From Staphylococcus pseudintermedius (GTDB taxonomy: Bacteria > Bacillota > Bacilli > Staphylococcales > Staphylococcaceae), in NCBI RefSeq assembly GCF_001792775.2, contig NZ_MLGE02000003.1, positions 124,001 through 188,000 of the forward strand: DNA of 64,000 bases, written 5' to 3'. The notes beneath the pieces are model-generated. The model saw nothing but the letters and a program-made list of their open reading frames with translations. It did not search any database and was not told the origin of the DNA. Made by a program: the position numbers and the translations under genes. Below, one piece after another: positions 51,181-61,591 of the stretch (positions are counted from its first letter, which is position 1; every line of letters begins with the position of its first letter).

Positions 51181-51993
51181 TTAAGTCGTTGTTGGATTTA
51201 ATTTATTTAATACTGCGTTGCGCATCGTCGTAATATCACTCTCTAAACCTGTCCATATTTTAAAACTTTCAGCACCTTGATAAATAAACATATCTAATCC
51301 ATTATAAGTCGAAAATTCTTTTTCAGCGGCTTCTTTTAAAAATGTCGTCTGAAATGGAATGTAAATAATATCACATACAAGCACATCAGCTTTTAACTGT
51401 GCAAATGACATGACACTGTCTTGAGATTGATGCATCCCAAGAGGTGTCGTGTTAATAATAATATCAAATTGATGGGCAATAGATGCGACATCTTCAAGTG
51501 AGTGCGGTTGAATTTGAAGTTGCCAATCATTGAAACGAGACATCGTACGATTTGCAACGGCTATTCTTTTATCAGACACTTGAGATAACGCATAAGCAAT
51601 ACCTTTACTTGCGCCCCCTGCACCGAGTATTAAAATGTGCGCACCAGTTAAGTCACCATATTTCACCTGTAATCCTTTGACAAATCCGGTACCGTCCGTG
51701 TTATAGCCCATCCATTTCCCGTTTTCCACTTTAACTGTATTCACTGCACCAATGGCTCGCGCTTCATCTGACATGTCATCTAAATAGTTGATAATGCGCT
51801 CTTTATGCGGAATCGTCACATTAAAACCGTCAAGTTCTTTTTCACTAATAATATCGCGAATATGCTCAAAATGTGTTGGTGGAATATTAAGTGCTTCATA
51901 GTCGTAATCTAAGTTTAAACTTTTAAAATTCGCATGATGCATCAGTGGAGACAATGAATGGTCAATCGGATGTCCAATTACTGCAAATTTCAT
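51181..51993 (-). CDS. aroE: Shikimate dehydrogenase
   Basis: NADPH-dependent reduction of 3-dehydroshikimate in aromatic amino acid synthesis. Substrate-binding SLSPLMHH at 13-20, the catalytic lysine in TIPHKE (about residue 65), NTDGTGF, and the nucleotide-binding GAGGASKG (about 124-131) are all present. Length 270. It lies 15 bases after yqeH. Confidence 0.96.
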   Translation of the reverse strand: MKFAVIGHPIDHSLSPLMHHANFKSLNLDYDYEALNIPPTHFEHIRDIISEKELDGFNVTIPHKERIINYLDDMSDEARAIGAVNTVKVENGKWMGYNTDGTGFVKGLQVKYGDLTGAHILILGAGGASKGIAYALSQVSDKRIAVANRTMSRFNDWQLQIQPHSLEDVASIAHQFDIIINTTPLGMHQSQDSVMSFAQLKADVLVCDIIYIPFQTTFLKEAAEKEFSTYNGLDMFIYQGAESFKIWTGLESDITTMRNAVLNKLNPTTT

Positions 51994-52008
51994 TGAATCT
52001 CACACTCC

Positions 52009-53109
52009 TTACATAATTGAAGGTCTCAATGTCACTTCGACATTTTGAGGTACAATCACTTGTAATTCTGCACCTGCGTCCACAGTGACAAAGCCTAAAC
52101 CTGAAATCATAATGTCTTTTTTCTCATTTTCCGTCGTTAAACGAACTGTTTTTAACTGTTCAAAGTCAAAACGATCTTTCGGGGACGGTGGTGATAATAA
52201 TGTACCAATTTGTTTGCGCCACAATTCATCTGCTTTTTCTAATTTTGTGCGATGGATGTTCAATTCATTTGAAAAATAACAAACGAGCGGACGTTTACCA
52301 CCTTTTAAATAATCGACACGCGCTAAACCACCTATAAATAACGATTGCGCTTCATTTAATTGATATACACGTTGCTTAATTTCTTTTTTAGGCATAATCG
52401 TATTTAATGCCTTTGTCGACACATAATGGGTCATTTGATGTTCTTGAATAATCCCTGGCGTATCATACATATAGTGATTATCATCAATCGGAATATCAAT
52501 CATATCCAATGTCGTACCTGGAATACGCGAAGTTGTGACGACATTTTTTTCGCCTACTGTTTGTTCAATCAACTTGTTAATCAACGTTGACTTTCCGACG
52601 TTCGTTGTACCGACGATATAGACATCTTGGCCATTACGATGCTTTTCAATTGTTTGTAATAAACCATCAATACCAATGCCTTTATATGCAGAAATTAAAC
52701 ATACATCTTCAGGATATAAACCGTATTCTTTAGCTAAACGTCTTAGCCATTCAGAAACACGACGCTTATTGATTTGTTTCGGCAATAAGTCAATTTTATT
52801 AGCAACTAAAATAATCTTTTTATTGCCGACAATACGCTTGACCGCATGAATAAAAGAACCTTCAAAGTCAAATACGTCGACTAAATTTACAACAATACCC
52901 GGTTTGTCTGATAAGCCGTTTAATAATTTTAAAAAGTCGTCACTTTCCATGCCCACATCTTGCACTTCATTATAATTTTTCAATCTAAAACAACGACGAC
53001 AAATGACATCTTCTTTTTCTAAACTTGTTTTTGGAACGTAACCCGGTTTTTGTGGGTCGTCAGATTGTAATGTTGCCCCACAACCAATACATTTTAAAGT
53101 TTCAGTCAA
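52009..53109 (-). CDS. yqeH: Circularly permuted GTPase YqeH
   Basis: GTPase needed for 30S assembly. A zinc finger with Cys7, Cys10, Cys37 and Cys40 opens the protein. The GTPase motifs are in permuted order: NKIDLLP (G4) first, then GTTNVGKSTL (G1) at about 168-177, and DTPG (G3) after it. The start is a TTG at 53109 directly after the yqeG stop, with GGAGG eight bases upstream; no ATG fits. Length 366. Confidence 0.95.
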   Translation of the reverse strand: MTETLKCIGCGATLQSDDPQKPGYVPKTSLEKEDVICRRCFRLKNYNEVQDVGMESDDFLKLLNGLSDKPGIVVNLVDVFDFEGSFIHAVKRIVGNKKIILVANKIDLLPKQINKRRVSEWLRRLAKEYGLYPEDVCLISAYKGIGIDGLLQTIEKHRNGQDVYIVGTTNVGKSTLINKLIEQTVGEKNVVTTSRIPGTTLDMIDIPIDDNHYMYDTPGIIQEHQMTHYVSTKALNTIMPKKEIKQRVYQLNEAQSLFIGGLARVDYLKGGKRPLVCYFSNELNIHRTKLEKADELWRKQIGTLLSPPSPKDRFDFEQLKTVRLTTENEKKDIMISGLGFVTVDAGAELQVIVPQNVEVTLRPSIM

Positions 53110-53643
53110 TTACGATTCCTCCCATTTAATATAGCCTTTTCTTTTAAAATGCTTTAATAATCGTCGTTCAACTAAACGATTAAATTTTGTGATAAAACCA
53201 TCTGAATTTTTCACCGGTACGACCATAATTGTATAAAGGCCATGTCGATTACCACCAAATACATCTGTTAACATTTGGTCTCCAATCACTACCACTTCAT
53301 CCTTTTGCATGCCCATTTGTTCGGTCGCACGGCGCAATGCTTTCCCTCTAGGTTTTTGCGCTTTAAAAATATAATCCACTTTTAAATTTTGGCAAAAGGA
53401 TTTCACGCGTTGTTCATTATTATTAGAAACAACAGTCACTTTAAATCCTTGCTCATCTATAGTTTTAAACCAATTTTCAACTTTAGGTGTCGGTTGCGCT
53501 TCATCCCAGCCGACCAATGTATTATCCAAATCTGTGATAATCCCTTTGATATTCAATTGTTTCAGTTTGTCAAAATCAATTTCATAAATCGAATTCACAT
53601 ATTGATTTGGTAAAAATAATTGCTTGATGATACCCATGTTCAT
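53110..53643 (-). CDS. yqeG: HAD-superfamily phosphatase YqeG
   Basis: HAD subfamily IIIA phosphatase; the substrate is unknown. The nucleophile motif DLDNTLV holds Asp38 and Asp40; SNNNEQR is motif II, and VIGDQMLTDVFGG with the acidic pair is motif IV. Length 177. It directly precedes yqeH, with which it is almost always linked. Confidence 0.9.
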   Translation of the reverse strand: MNMGIIKQLFLPNQYVNSIYEIDFDKLKQLNIKGIITDLDNTLVGWDEAQPTPKVENWFKTIDEQGFKVTVVSNNNEQRVKSFCQNLKVDYIFKAQKPRGKALRRATEQMGMQKDEVVVIGDQMLTDVFGGNRHGLYTIMVVPVKNSDGFITKFNRLVERRLLKHFKRKGYIKWEES

Positions 53644-53709
53644 CCTCCACTTTAAAAGACTTCATTCGTTATATTATAGCATATTTATGTGCAATCATAG
53701 TGTGTTTTG

Positions 53710-54396
53710 TCAGAGCACTTTCACAAGTTCGTTGACCATTTGACTTGATGACTTTGCTGCTACTTTAAGGAAAGCTTCAAATGTCATTCCCGCTTCACCG
53801 TCAGCTAAATCAGAAATCGCTCGTGTCACGATAAAAGGCACATTAAACTGGTAACATGTTTGCGCAATGGCAGTGGCTTCCATTTCGACAGCTAATGCAT
53901 TAGGAAAATATTCCAAAATAGCTTGACGCTGTTCGTTTGTGCCGATAAAGCTATCACCTGAAACGATTAGGCCCTCTCTACCGTTTTGATTTAAAGATTT
54001 TAAGACGTTATCTACTTTTTCAAATAATGACGTATCTGCTTCAAAATAAGTTGGCATACCTGGGATTTGTCCCATATCATAGCCGAACGCCCGTGCATCA
54101 GCATCGTGATATGCGACTTGTCGACTAATGACCACATCGCCAAGTGCTAAGCCAGGCTGTAATCCTCCTGCAGATCCTGTGTTAATGATACATTGGGGTT
54201 GAAAACGATCAATCAGTAAACTTGTAGAAATGGTTACATTCACCTTACCGATACCGCTTTGAGTTAAAATAATATCTTTGTCGTTCAATGTCCCTCTATA
54301 AAAAATGGCATGTGCGATTTTAATTTCTTCTACCGCATCCATTTGAGATTTTAAAATTGCTACTTCTTCTTCCATTGCACCGATGATTCCGATCAT
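53710..54396 (-). CDS. mtnN: 5'-methylthioadenosine/S-adenosylhomocysteine nucleosidase
   Basis: Cleaves methylthioadenosine and SAH to adenine and the thio-sugar, recycling SAM by-products and supplying the AI-2 precursor pathway. The N-terminal GAMEEEV carries the catalytic glutamate, with [10 protein letters not shown] and ISDLADG forming the rest of the active site. Length 228. It lies 67 bases upstream of yqeG and is probably its own unit. Confidence 0.95.
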   Translation of the reverse strand: MIGIIGAMEEEVAILKSQMDAVEEIKIAHAIFYRGTLNDKDIILTQSGIGKVNVTISTSLLIDRFQPQCIINTGSAGGLQPGLALGDVVISRQVAYHDADARAFGYDMGQIPGMPTYFEADTSLFEKVDNVLKSLNQNGREGLIVSGDSFIGTNEQRQAILEYFPNALAVEMEATAIAQTCYQFNVPFIVTRAISDLADGEAGMTFEAFLKVAAKSSSQMVNELVKVL

Positions 54397-54593
54397 TCAT
54401 ATGCCTCCTCAATCCATTAGCTGTTTCATTTTATGTTTACCGTTGTTATTTTATCATATTTATATATTAGCGTTCAGTTTTATCATTGAGATGTTGCTGT
54501 CATTTAACGAAAGCAAATGATTAAACAACGATATCCAAAGCTATTCTTTCATACTCATACTCGATTTCAATAATCAATCTTATAACAAATTGA

Positions 54594-54621
54594 GGGCCAA
54601 GACAACTGAATGTCCTAGCCC
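54594..54621 (-). terminator. Hairpin after the NRAMP-like transporter
   Basis: GGGCTAGGACA (minus strand) pairs imperfectly with TGTCTTGGCCC. The following T content is low (TCAATTTG). It is the third member of the GGGCTAG...GGCCC family and ends the pxp operon. Confidence 0.55.
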
Positions 54622-54645
54622 TTAATCATTAATCGGATTGAATTT

Positions 54646-55884
54646 TTATTGACTCCACAATGCAGCTAAACCTTGTAACGAGAAGAAGCCGGTAAAGATA
54701 GTAACGATAACTGCAACAATACCGAATAATAACATCCAAGTGGGGTGTTGATAATCTCCAACAATACGTTTATTTTTCGAAGCAATCAATACAGTTCCTA
54801 AAATAATAGGAAGAATCAAACCGTTTAATGCGCCTGCAACAATTAATAATTTCACCGGTCGACCGATAAATAAGAAAATCAATGTCGATACAACGATAAA
54901 TGTCACGACGACATAATTATCATACGTTCTCAATTTGTTGTGCATTGTTTTAATAAATGTCGTACTCGTATACGCTGAACCAATAACAGATGACATCGCC
55001 GCCGCAAACAGTACGATACCAAAAATATTTTTACCGATTGGCCCAATAGCATGTTCAAAGACAGAAGCTGGTGGGTTTTCAGGATTTAAAGCGACACCTG
55101 TGACAACAACACCAAGTACGGCTAAAAATAGTAAACTTCGCATCACACCTGTTGTTAGAATCGCTGAAATAGCTGAATGATTCACAAATGGTAAGTAGTC
55201 TTTCCCTTTAATCCCTGCATCAAGAATACGGTGCGCACCTGCAAATGTAATATAGCCACCTACAGTTCCACCTACTAATGTGATAATGGGTAGAACAAGT
55301 GCTGAAGGATTTTCTGGCAATACCATACGTTGTGCTGCTTCTACATATGGCGGATTGGATTGAATCATAACGTAAGCAACAATTAAAATCATGAGTACTC
55401 CGAGAATCATCGTAATGACATCCATGATTTTCTGGCCATTTTTAGAAATAAAAACGAGAATCGCAATAACCGCAGTAATCGCGGCACCTACACGAACATC
55501 TAAACCAAAGATGGCGTTCAAACCTAGTCCAGCTCCGGCAATATTTCCAATATTAAAAGCCAATCCCCCTAATGCGATAAGGAGAGAAATAAAAGTACCT
55601 AAACCTTTAACAACTTCATTAGCAATTTCTTGGCCACGATAACCCGTTACAACTAGGACACGCCAAATGTTAATTTGTGCCCCAATATCAATAATGATAG
55701 ATAATAAAATTGCAAATGCAAAACTTGCTAAAAATTGTTCAGTAAACACTGCAGTTTGTGTTAAAAATGCAGGCCCAATTGCAGAAGTGGCCATTAAAAA
55801 TACAGAGCCGAGTAACAACCTTCGATGCGCTTTAGTGAATACAAATTCACCTGTTTTTTTAATTTGATTGGACTGTTTCTTCAT
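54646..55884 (-). CDS. NRAMP-family transporter lacking the metal-binding motif (YcsG-like)
   Basis: Membrane protein of 412 residues with about eleven hydrophobic helices and overall NRAMP layout. The TM1 motif DPGN that binds metal in true NRAMP proteins is replaced by GPAF (37-40), and the TM6 region reads ITFAGAHR without the usual MPH. It is therefore unlikely to be a manganese transporter. It starts three bases after pxpA and is the last gene of the 5-oxoprolinase operon, so it may carry 5-oxoproline or a related compound, or a cation needed there. The Bacillus YcsG gene stands in the same type of cluster. Substrate is not known to me. Confidence 0.85.
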   Translation of the reverse strand: MKKQSNQIKKTGEFVFTKAHRRLLLGSVFLMATSAIGPAFLTQTAVFTEQFLASFAFAILLSIIIDIGAQINIWRVLVVTGYRGQEIANEVVKGLGTFISLLIALGGLAFNIGNIAGAGLGLNAIFGLDVRVGAAITAVIAILVFISKNGQKIMDVITMILGVLMILIVAYVMIQSNPPYVEAAQRMVLPENPSALVLPIITLVGGTVGGYITFAGAHRILDAGIKGKDYLPFVNHSAISAILTTGVMRSLLFLAVLGVVVTGVALNPENPPASVFEHAIGPIGKNIFGIVLFAAAMSSVIGSAYTSTTFIKTMHNKLRTYDNYVVVTFIVVSTLIFLFIGRPVKLLIVAGALNGLILPIILGTVLIASKNKRIVGDYQHPTWMLLFGIVAVIVTIFTGFFSLQGLAALWSQ

Positions 55885-55887
55885 CGC

Positions 55888-56652
55888 TTAACCCCCTAAA
55901 GTTACAATATCGACATTCACCTCTGATAAACGCGAACGAATTTCTTTAACGAATTCAAGTGCATGTGCCCCGTCACCATGAACGCAAATTGTATCCGCTT
56001 CAATTTCAATCACTTCACCTGAAATCGCTTTAACTGTGCCTTCCGTTACCATTTGTACCACTTGCGCAATGGCTTCTTCACTCTCTTCAATCGTTGCGCC
56101 TTCTTTTTTACGGCTCACTAATTGTCCATCACTTTCGTAACGACGATCTGCAAATACTTCAGACGCGACTTTAAGACCTTGTGCTTTACCGGCATCAATG
56201 AGTAATGATTTTGATAATCCGACTAAATACAGATTCGGATCAATATCATAAACTGCTGAAGCAATCGTACGTGCAATGGTTTCATCTCTGACAGCCATTT
56301 GATAAAGTGCGCCATGCGGTTTGACATGATTAAGCACAACACCATTAATATCACAAAACATTTTTAAAGCGCCCACTTGATATACGACCATGTTATAAAT
56401 CTCAGTTAATGACATATCCATATTGCGTCGGCCAAATCCTTGTAAATCTGGAAATCCGGGGTGGGCACCTACACGCACGCCGTTTTCTTTAGCACGTCGT
56501 ACAGTTTCAGCCATCACATTTTCATCACCCGCATGAAAACCACATGCAACATTGGCAGAGGTAATCAATGGTAAAACTTCTCGGTCATTGCCGATTTGAT
56601 AATTACCAAAACTTTCTCCTAAATCACAGTTTAAATCAACTTTCATCTTCAT
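55888..56652 (-). CDS. pxpA: 5-oxoprolinase subunit A (LamB/YcsF family)
   Basis: Part of the bacterial ATP-dependent 5-oxoprolinase PxpABC, which opens 5-oxoproline, a damage product of glutamine, to glutamate. The family start [11 protein letters not shown] and the motifs [16 protein letters not shown] and HVKPHGALY are all visible; length 254. It overlaps accC by 17 bases. In older annotation this family is called LamB/YcsF or lactam utilisation protein. Confidence 0.94.
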   Translation of the reverse strand: MKMKVDLNCDLGESFGNYQIGNDREVLPLITSANVACGFHAGDENVMAETVRRAKENGVRVGAHPGFPDLQGFGRRNMDMSLTEIYNMVVYQVGALKMFCDINGVVLNHVKPHGALYQMAVRDETIARTIASAVYDIDPNLYLVGLSKSLLIDAGKAQGLKVASEVFADRRYESDGQLVSRKKEGATIEESEEAIAQVVQMVTEGTVKAISGEVIEIEADTICVHGDGAHALEFVKEIRSRLSEVNVDIVTLGG

Positions 56653-58006
56653 TCCCCTCCTTAAAAATACGATGACGATCTAAGAATTTAATGTCCACAT
56701 CGCGTGCATCGCCTTCATAATATGGTGGATAAGATAATACTGCATATAAGAAATCTGCTGTCGTTGTAAATCCATCAATCACCAGTTCATCCAATGTGAC
56801 TTTTAATTTTTCAATCGCATGCGCACGATTTTCACCTTTAACAATCACTTTTGCGACGAGTGAATCATAATATGAAGAAACAGTATATCCACTATAAAGT
56901 AAAGAGTCAACACGTACATTGAATCCTTGGGGTAAATGCAACCTTTGAACTGTGCCAGGTGTCGGACGAAAGGCTTTTTGTGGATCTTCTGCATTAATTC
57001 TCGCTTCAATGACATGCCCATAAAAATGAACATCGTCTTGTGTAAGTGAAAGTGTGCCCTCTTGCATAATGCGTAGTTGTTCACGTACTAAGTCGATATC
57101 TGTACGCATTTCCGTCACTGTATGCTCAACTTGAATACGTGCATTCATTTCAATAAAATAATATGCATCTTCCGTGACGAGAAATTCAATCGTACCCGCA
57201 CTGCGATATTGTGCTGCTTTTGCGACTTTTACAGCATCATTACAAATTTTCTCACGTTTTTCTTCAGTTAATGCACTACATGGTGACTCTTCAATCAGTT
57301 TTTGGTTTTTACGCTGCACTGAACAGTCACGTTCCCCTAAATGAATATATCGTGATTGTCCATCTCCAAGCACTTGCACCTCAACATGTTTCGCAACAGG
57401 TATAAATGCTTCAACATAAACGCGGTCATCATTGAAATATTTGTTGCCTTCGCTTTTCGCCTCTTTAAATGCGCGTTCAAGTTGTGACTCTTCTTTGACG
57501 ATACGAATCCCTTTTCCACCGCCACCACTCGCTGCTTTAATGACAAGTGGATAACCAATTTCCTCAGCAAGTGCTTTAATTTCATCAACGGATTCGACTG
57601 ACGATTTAGAGCCAGGTATAATCGGCACACCTGCTTTATCAACCGTTTGACGTGCAGTAATCTTATCGCCCATTCGTTGCATCGTTTTTTTCGTTGGTCC
57701 GATAAAGTAGAGCCCTTCATTTTCTACCTTTTCAGCAAACACAGGACTTTCAGATAAAAAGCCATAACCGGGGTGAATGGCGTTTGCTTTTGTAATTTCA
57801 GCAGCAGCTAATATTTTACGTATATTTAAATAACTGTCTAAAGGGTTCGCTTGACCGATACAAACTGCCTGATCTGCTAATTTAACATGTAGACTATTTT
57901 CATCACCCACGGCATAAATAGCGACAGACTCCATTTTCAGCTCTCTTAACGCACGTATAATACGAACCGCAATTTCACCTCTGTTTGCAACTAATACTCG
58001 AAACAT
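56636..58006 (-). CDS. accC: Biotin carboxylase (second AccC)
   Basis: ATP-grasp enzyme that carboxylates biotin carried by the AccB encoded next to it. The glycine-rich ATP loop [14 protein letters not shown] is at about 159-172, with catalytic residues in [15 protein letters not shown] and [14 protein letters not shown]. Length 456. It is not linked to fatty-acid genes or to a carboxyltransferase; instead it lies among pxp genes, so it probably serves a different carboxylation. Staphylococci also carry a second accB-accC pair elsewhere, which is the likely fatty-acid one. Confidence 0.92.
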   Translation of the reverse strand: MFRVLVANRGEIAVRIIRALRELKMESVAIYAVGDENSLHVKLADQAVCIGQANPLDSYLNIRKILAAAEITKANAIHPGYGFLSESPVFAEKVENEGLYFIGPTKKTMQRMGDKITARQTVDKAGVPIIPGSKSSVESVDEIKALAEEIGYPLVIKAASGGGGKGIRIVKEESQLERAFKEAKSEGNKYFNDDRVYVEAFIPVAKHVEVQVLGDGQSRYIHLGERDCSVQRKNQKLIEESPCSALTEEKREKICNDAVKVAKAAQYRSAGTIEFLVTEDAYYFIEMNARIQVEHTVTEMRTDIDLVREQLRIMQEGTLSLTQDDVHFYGHVIEARINAEDPQKAFRPTPGTVQRLHLPQGFNVRVDSLLYSGYTVSSYYDSLVAKVIVKGENRAHAIEKLKVTLDELVIDGFTTTADFLYAVLSYPPYYEGDARDVDIKFLDRHRIFKEGNEDES

Positions 58007-58019
58007 GTAATCCCCCCCT

Positions 58020-58466
58020 TTACTTCAATGTTAAAATAACTTGATTAAATTCAATATTTTCGCCATGACCAACCAACACTTCTTGAACTTCACCTGATTC
58101 ATCTGCTGTTACTTCATTCATCACTTTCATCGCTTCAATGTAGCCGATAATATCCCCTTTATTGACTTTATCGCCTACTTTTACAGCAGGTTTAGTTAAT
58201 TCTTTTTCATCTTGTAAATAAAATGTCCCAATCATCTGAGAACGAATCACTTTAGTATTATCTTCTGCAGATTCATCAGTTTGCTGAGTTTGTTCTACGT
58301 GTTGGTTTGACCGCTGCGTGCTTTGTGGTGGGTCTACAGGCGCTTCTGTTTGTTGAATGGACGATAAATCCAATTCTAGCTCCATCTCGTCATTCCGATA
58401 TTTAAAATGCTTCGCGCCGTATTGTTTTAATAAATTTAACGTTTGCTCAATTTGTTTTAAATCCAT
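58020..58466 (-). CDS. accB: Biotin carboxyl carrier protein (second AccB)
   Basis: Carries biotin to the carboxylase. An N-terminal helix (1-25), a Gln/Ser/Thr-rich flexible linker (about 38-72) and the biotinyl domain (about 73-148) with EAMKV, where Lys114 is biotinylated (the usual form is EAMKM). Length 148. It overlaps pxpC by ten bases. Confidence 0.92.
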   Translation of the reverse strand: MDLKQIEQTLNLLKQYGAKHFKYRNDEMELELDLSSIQQTEAPVDPPQSTQRSNQHVEQTQQTDESAEDNTKVIRSQMIGTFYLQDEKELTKPAVKVGDKVNKGDIIGYIEAMKVMNEVTADESGEVQEVLVGHGENIEFNQVILTLK

Positions 58467-59482
58467 GGTATACTATCTCCTTTTAGAACCTTTTTAATTT
58501 TTTGTTGTGTAGGTCTAATGTTGTGCAGTAAACGTTGAGGCCGTTGACGAATTTGTGCTTTTGCCTCTTCTAACTTTCTATTTTTTCGTGCTAAAATTTC
58601 ATTCGCTTCGTTAAATGTCATCCATTCGAATTTCACCTTATCACCAGGTTGTTTTTGGACAATATCGACAATATCAGAATCAATCACAGTGCCAATTTTA
58701 GTGTAGCCCCCTACTGTCTGCCGGTCATTAAGTAGAATAATCGGATGACCATCTTTAGGCACTTGGACACTTCCTAATGCGACTGGCTCAGAAATGATGT
58801 CAGCATCTGTAAAAGGTTGTATCGATGGCCCTTTAAGTCTGTAGCCCATGCGATCTGAATTTTCTGAAATAGTGAATTCGAGCTGCTCAAGTTCTTTAAT
58901 CGTACGTCGTGTAAATGATTCTAGCTGTGGTCCATCCATTAATCCAATCGGCAATTGTCGCGCTTTCGTAAAACTTGAAAAATCACTCGAACGACCGATG
59001 AGCTGATAATCTAAAAATGATGGTTGTGTAGGAATGATGTCATTGACTTTCAATGCACGACCTTTGAAACCTCCAATTCCTGTCCGTGTATGTGTCGCAT
59101 AGCTACCTTCAAAAAGTGGAATATCTAATGGTTTCGCAAATCCGATATAACCACGCATCCCATGAATGACATGTCCTATTTCTAAAACATCATTTTTTTC
59201 GACCTTGATAACAGTTTGATGTGAGACAGGTTGCCCATTCAACGTGGCTGAAAATGGTGCACCAGTCATCGCAAATAAGTTTTGATCGAGAAATTTGATC
59301 GTTGGGCCAATCATCGTAATTTCTAATGCGGGTTGTCCCTCTGTTTCTAATAAAGTGTTTAAAATCTCATAGCTCGGGCGATCCATTACACCAGCAGGAG
59401 AATAACCTTCAAACTGATGACCTAAACGTCCTTTGTCTTGAACTGTCGTAAACAATCCAGGTTTAATTATTTTAATGGCCAT
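58457..59482 (-). CDS. pxpC: 5-oxoprolinase subunit C (KipA/DUF183 family)
   Basis: Member of the urea carboxylase/allophanate hydrolase-like carboxyltransferase family; subunit C of PxpABC. The family start IIKPGLFTTVQDKGRLG and the motifs YSPAGVMD, GLMDGPQ, GYTKIGTVI are visible. Length 341. It overlaps pxpB by 11 bases. In Bacillus the homologue was first described as the KipI antagonist KipA; enzyme work later placed it in 5-oxoprolinase. Confidence 0.9.
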   Translation of the reverse strand: MAIKIIKPGLFTTVQDKGRLGHQFEGYSPAGVMDRPSYEILNTLLETEGQPALEITMIGPTIKFLDQNLFAMTGAPFSATLNGQPVSHQTVIKVEKNDVLEIGHVIHGMRGYIGFAKPLDIPLFEGSYATHTRTGIGGFKGRALKVNDIIPTQPSFLDYQLIGRSSDFSSFTKARQLPIGLMDGPQLESFTRRTIKELEQLEFTISENSDRMGYRLKGPSIQPFTDADIISEPVALGSVQVPKDGHPIILLNDRQTVGGYTKIGTVIDSDIVDIVQKQPGDKVKFEWMTFNEANEILARKNRKLEEAKAQIRQRPQRLLHNIRPTQQKIKKVLKGDSIPWI

Positions 59483-60206
59483 CTTCTATCATCACCCATT
59501 CATCATAGTCTAATTGATTTTTACGCACATACTTTTGAATATGTAAAAATTGTTCTTCATTAATGGAATAAAATTTAATTCTGTCACCAGGTTGATATAA
59601 AATTTTAGGCTCCCGTTTCGGATTAAAAACATCTATCGGTGTACGCCCTATAATTTGCCAACCTCCTGGTGAATCGGATGGATATAAACCTGTTTGATTA
59701 TTCGCAATCCCAACTGAGCCTGCATCGATTTTAATTCTTGGTTCTTCTTTTCTCGGCGTATGAAGGCGAGGACTCAAACCACCTAAAAATGGAAATCCAG
59801 GCATAAATCCAATCATATAAACAAGATAATGATTTTCTGTATGATATTGTATCACTTCATCCACCGTTAAATGGTTATGATCCGCGACAATCTCAATATC
59901 CGGTCCCCATTTCCCACCATAGAGAACTGGAATATTCACGATTCTCTTTTGAACCATATTTACCTTCGTTTGTTGCATGTCCAATGTATCAAGTTGTAGT
60001 GCTTGAATTAACGTTTCGAAATCTGTCTGAATGCCATCGAAATATACCATAATTGCACGATAAGAAGGTACAATTTCATGTATGTGCGGATGGTTCATCT
60101 TTTGAATATGTTCCACTACAGCATTGACATGTTCATAAACCGATTCACTAATTTCTGCTTTGAAGTAGATTATAAAAGATTGCTCGCTAATTTGTCGAAA
60201 ATACAT
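59472..60206 (-). CDS. pxpB: 5-oxoprolinase subunit B (KipI/DUF213 family)
   Basis: Subunit B of PxpABC; first named KipI, inhibitor of sporulation kinase A in Bacillus. Motifs IPVLYGGKWGPD, MIGFMPGFPFLGGL and the C-terminal PGGWQIIGRTP followed by QPGDRIKF fit the family. I choose the ATG at 60206 because AAGGGGG lies six bases before it; another ATG two codons earlier touches that site, and a longer frame to 60272 has no site. Length 244. First gene of the operon pxpB-pxpC-accB-accC-pxpA-transporter. Confidence 0.9.
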   Translation of the reverse strand: MYFRQISEQSFIIYFKAEISESVYEHVNAVVEHIQKMNHPHIHEIVPSYRAIMVYFDGIQTDFETLIQALQLDTLDMQQTKVNMVQKRIVNIPVLYGGKWGPDIEIVADHNHLTVDEVIQYHTENHYLVYMIGFMPGFPFLGGLSPRLHTPRKEEPRIKIDAGSVGIANNQTGLYPSDSPGGWQIIGRTPIDVFNPKREPKILYQPGDRIKFYSINEEQFLHIQKYVRKNQLDYDEWVMIEDGH

Positions 60207-60344
60207 GTACATCCCCCTTTTCGGAAAGCCCTTACAATTATATATATTATCATTATACAGTATCAGTGACAATTAAGTATTGACGAATATAAGAGAATAG
60301 CGCTCGGAATTATAATCTTTACAACCCAGTTAACTTATAAGTAT

Positions 60345-60380
60345 AAAAATAAGCTGGGATACAATGAAGTTTTCCCAGCC
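60345..60380 (-). terminator. Terminator of greA
   Basis: GCTGGGA (minus strand, 60379-60373) pairs with TCCCAGC (60359-60353), followed by TTATTTTTAT. It separates the greA group from the pxp operon and belongs to the CTGGGAAAACT... hairpin family. Confidence 0.75.
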
Positions 60381-60461
60381 GCTTTTCTTCCGATGCCTCA
60401 CATCAAATATTTAATTATATATTGAGATGATGCTTGTACGCATACAGATTTGGCGAATTGA

Positions 60462-60938
60462 TTAATGAATATCTACAATTTTAACATTCATTTCGCCACC
60501 ATTTGGAAGAGGAACACGTACTTCGTCATCTACTTGTTTACCAATAAGTGCTTGTGCCATTGGAGATTCGTTTGAAATCTTGCCATTAAATGCATCAGAT
60601 TCAGCTGAGCCCACGATTTGATAAGACTCTTCGTCGTTACCTGGAAGCTCAACGAATGTTACCGTTTTACCAATTTGGACAACATGGTTATCGCCAGTAT
60701 CTTCAATGATTAAAGCATGACGTAACATTGTTTCAATACGTTGAATATCCTGCTCGATAAAACCTTGTTCATCTTTCGCTGCATCGTACTCTGAGTTCTC
60801 AGATAAGTCACCAAAACTACGTGCAACTTTAATTTTTTCAACCACTTCAGGGCGTTTGACTGTTTTTAATTCTTCTAATTCTTTTTCAAGTTTTTCGTAT
60901 CCTTCTTGCGTCATTGGATATTGTTTTTGGTTTTCCAT
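60462..60938 (-). CDS. greA: Transcription elongation factor GreA
   Basis: Binds the RNA polymerase secondary channel and triggers cleavage of backtracked RNA. The N-terminal coiled coil (about 10-75) contains the active acidic tip in [15 protein letters not shown], and the C-terminal FKBP-like domain ends with [10 protein letters not shown]. The ATG at 60938 has AAGGAAG nine bases upstream; an ATG three codons earlier directly abuts that site. Length 158 equals S. aureus GreA. Confidence 0.96.
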   Translation of the reverse strand: MENQKQYPMTQEGYEKLEKELEELKTVKRPEVVEKIKVARSFGDLSENSEYDAAKDEQGFIEQDIQRIETMLRHALIIEDTGDNHVVQIGKTVTFVELPGNDEESYQIVGSAESDAFNGKISNESPMAQALIGKQVDDEVRVPLPNGGEMNVKIVDIH

Positions 60939-60964
60939 TGTCTGCATCTTCCTTTAACTATGAT

Positions 60965-61588
60965 TTAATCTTTTTTACGTACAAGTGCTTGAATCTTAGT
61001 TGTCATGATGTCAATAGCAACTTTATTTGAACCACCTTCAGGAATAATAATATCCGCAAATTTTTTCGTTGGTTCAATAAATTGGTTATGCATTGGCCTC
61101 ACAACAGTAAGATACTGATCAATTACAGATTCCATTGTACGACCACGCTCTTTAGTGTCTCTCACAAGACGGCGCAAAATTCTTAAATCTGCATCAGTGT
61201 CTACGTATATCTTAACATCCATCATATTGCGCAATTCTTCATTCTCGAGCGCAAATATACCTTCTACGATAATAACATCTTTAGGTTGAAATGCAATCGT
61301 TTTATCACTGCGTGTATGATTTGTATAGTCATAAGTCGGTACTTCTACACTTTGACCTGACTGTAATGATTTAAGATTTTGGATTAACAAATCATTATCA
61401 AACGCAAATGGATGATCATAATTTGTTTTAAGACGTTGTTCAAATGTCAGATGTGATTGGTCTTTGTAATAATAGTCTTGTTCAATGAGTGCAACACTAT
61501 GCCCTTCTAAATTATTCATTATTTTATTTGTCACAGATGTTTTACCCGAACCAGAGCCTCCAGCAATACCAATGATCGTTGTTGCCAT
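60965..61588 (-). CDS. udk: Uridine kinase
   Basis: Phosphorylates uridine and cytidine in pyrimidine salvage. The P-loop GGSGSGKT is at 10-17, followed by EQDYYYKDQ and YDHPFAFD, typical of uridine kinases; [10 protein letters not shown] and VEGIFAL are also present. Length 207. It starts three bases after the U32 gene and lies upstream of greA, the standard Firmicute order. Confidence 0.96.
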   Translation of the reverse strand: MATTIIGIAGGSGSGKTSVTNKIMNNLEGHSVALIEQDYYYKDQSHLTFEQRLKTNYDHPFAFDNDLLIQNLKSLQSGQSVEVPTYDYTNHTRSDKTIAFQPKDVIIVEGIFALENEELRNMMDVKIYVDTDADLRILRRLVRDTKERGRTMESVIDQYLTVVRPMHNQFIEPTKKFADIIIPEGGSNKVAIDIMTTKIQALVRKKD

Positions 61589-61591
61589 TCT

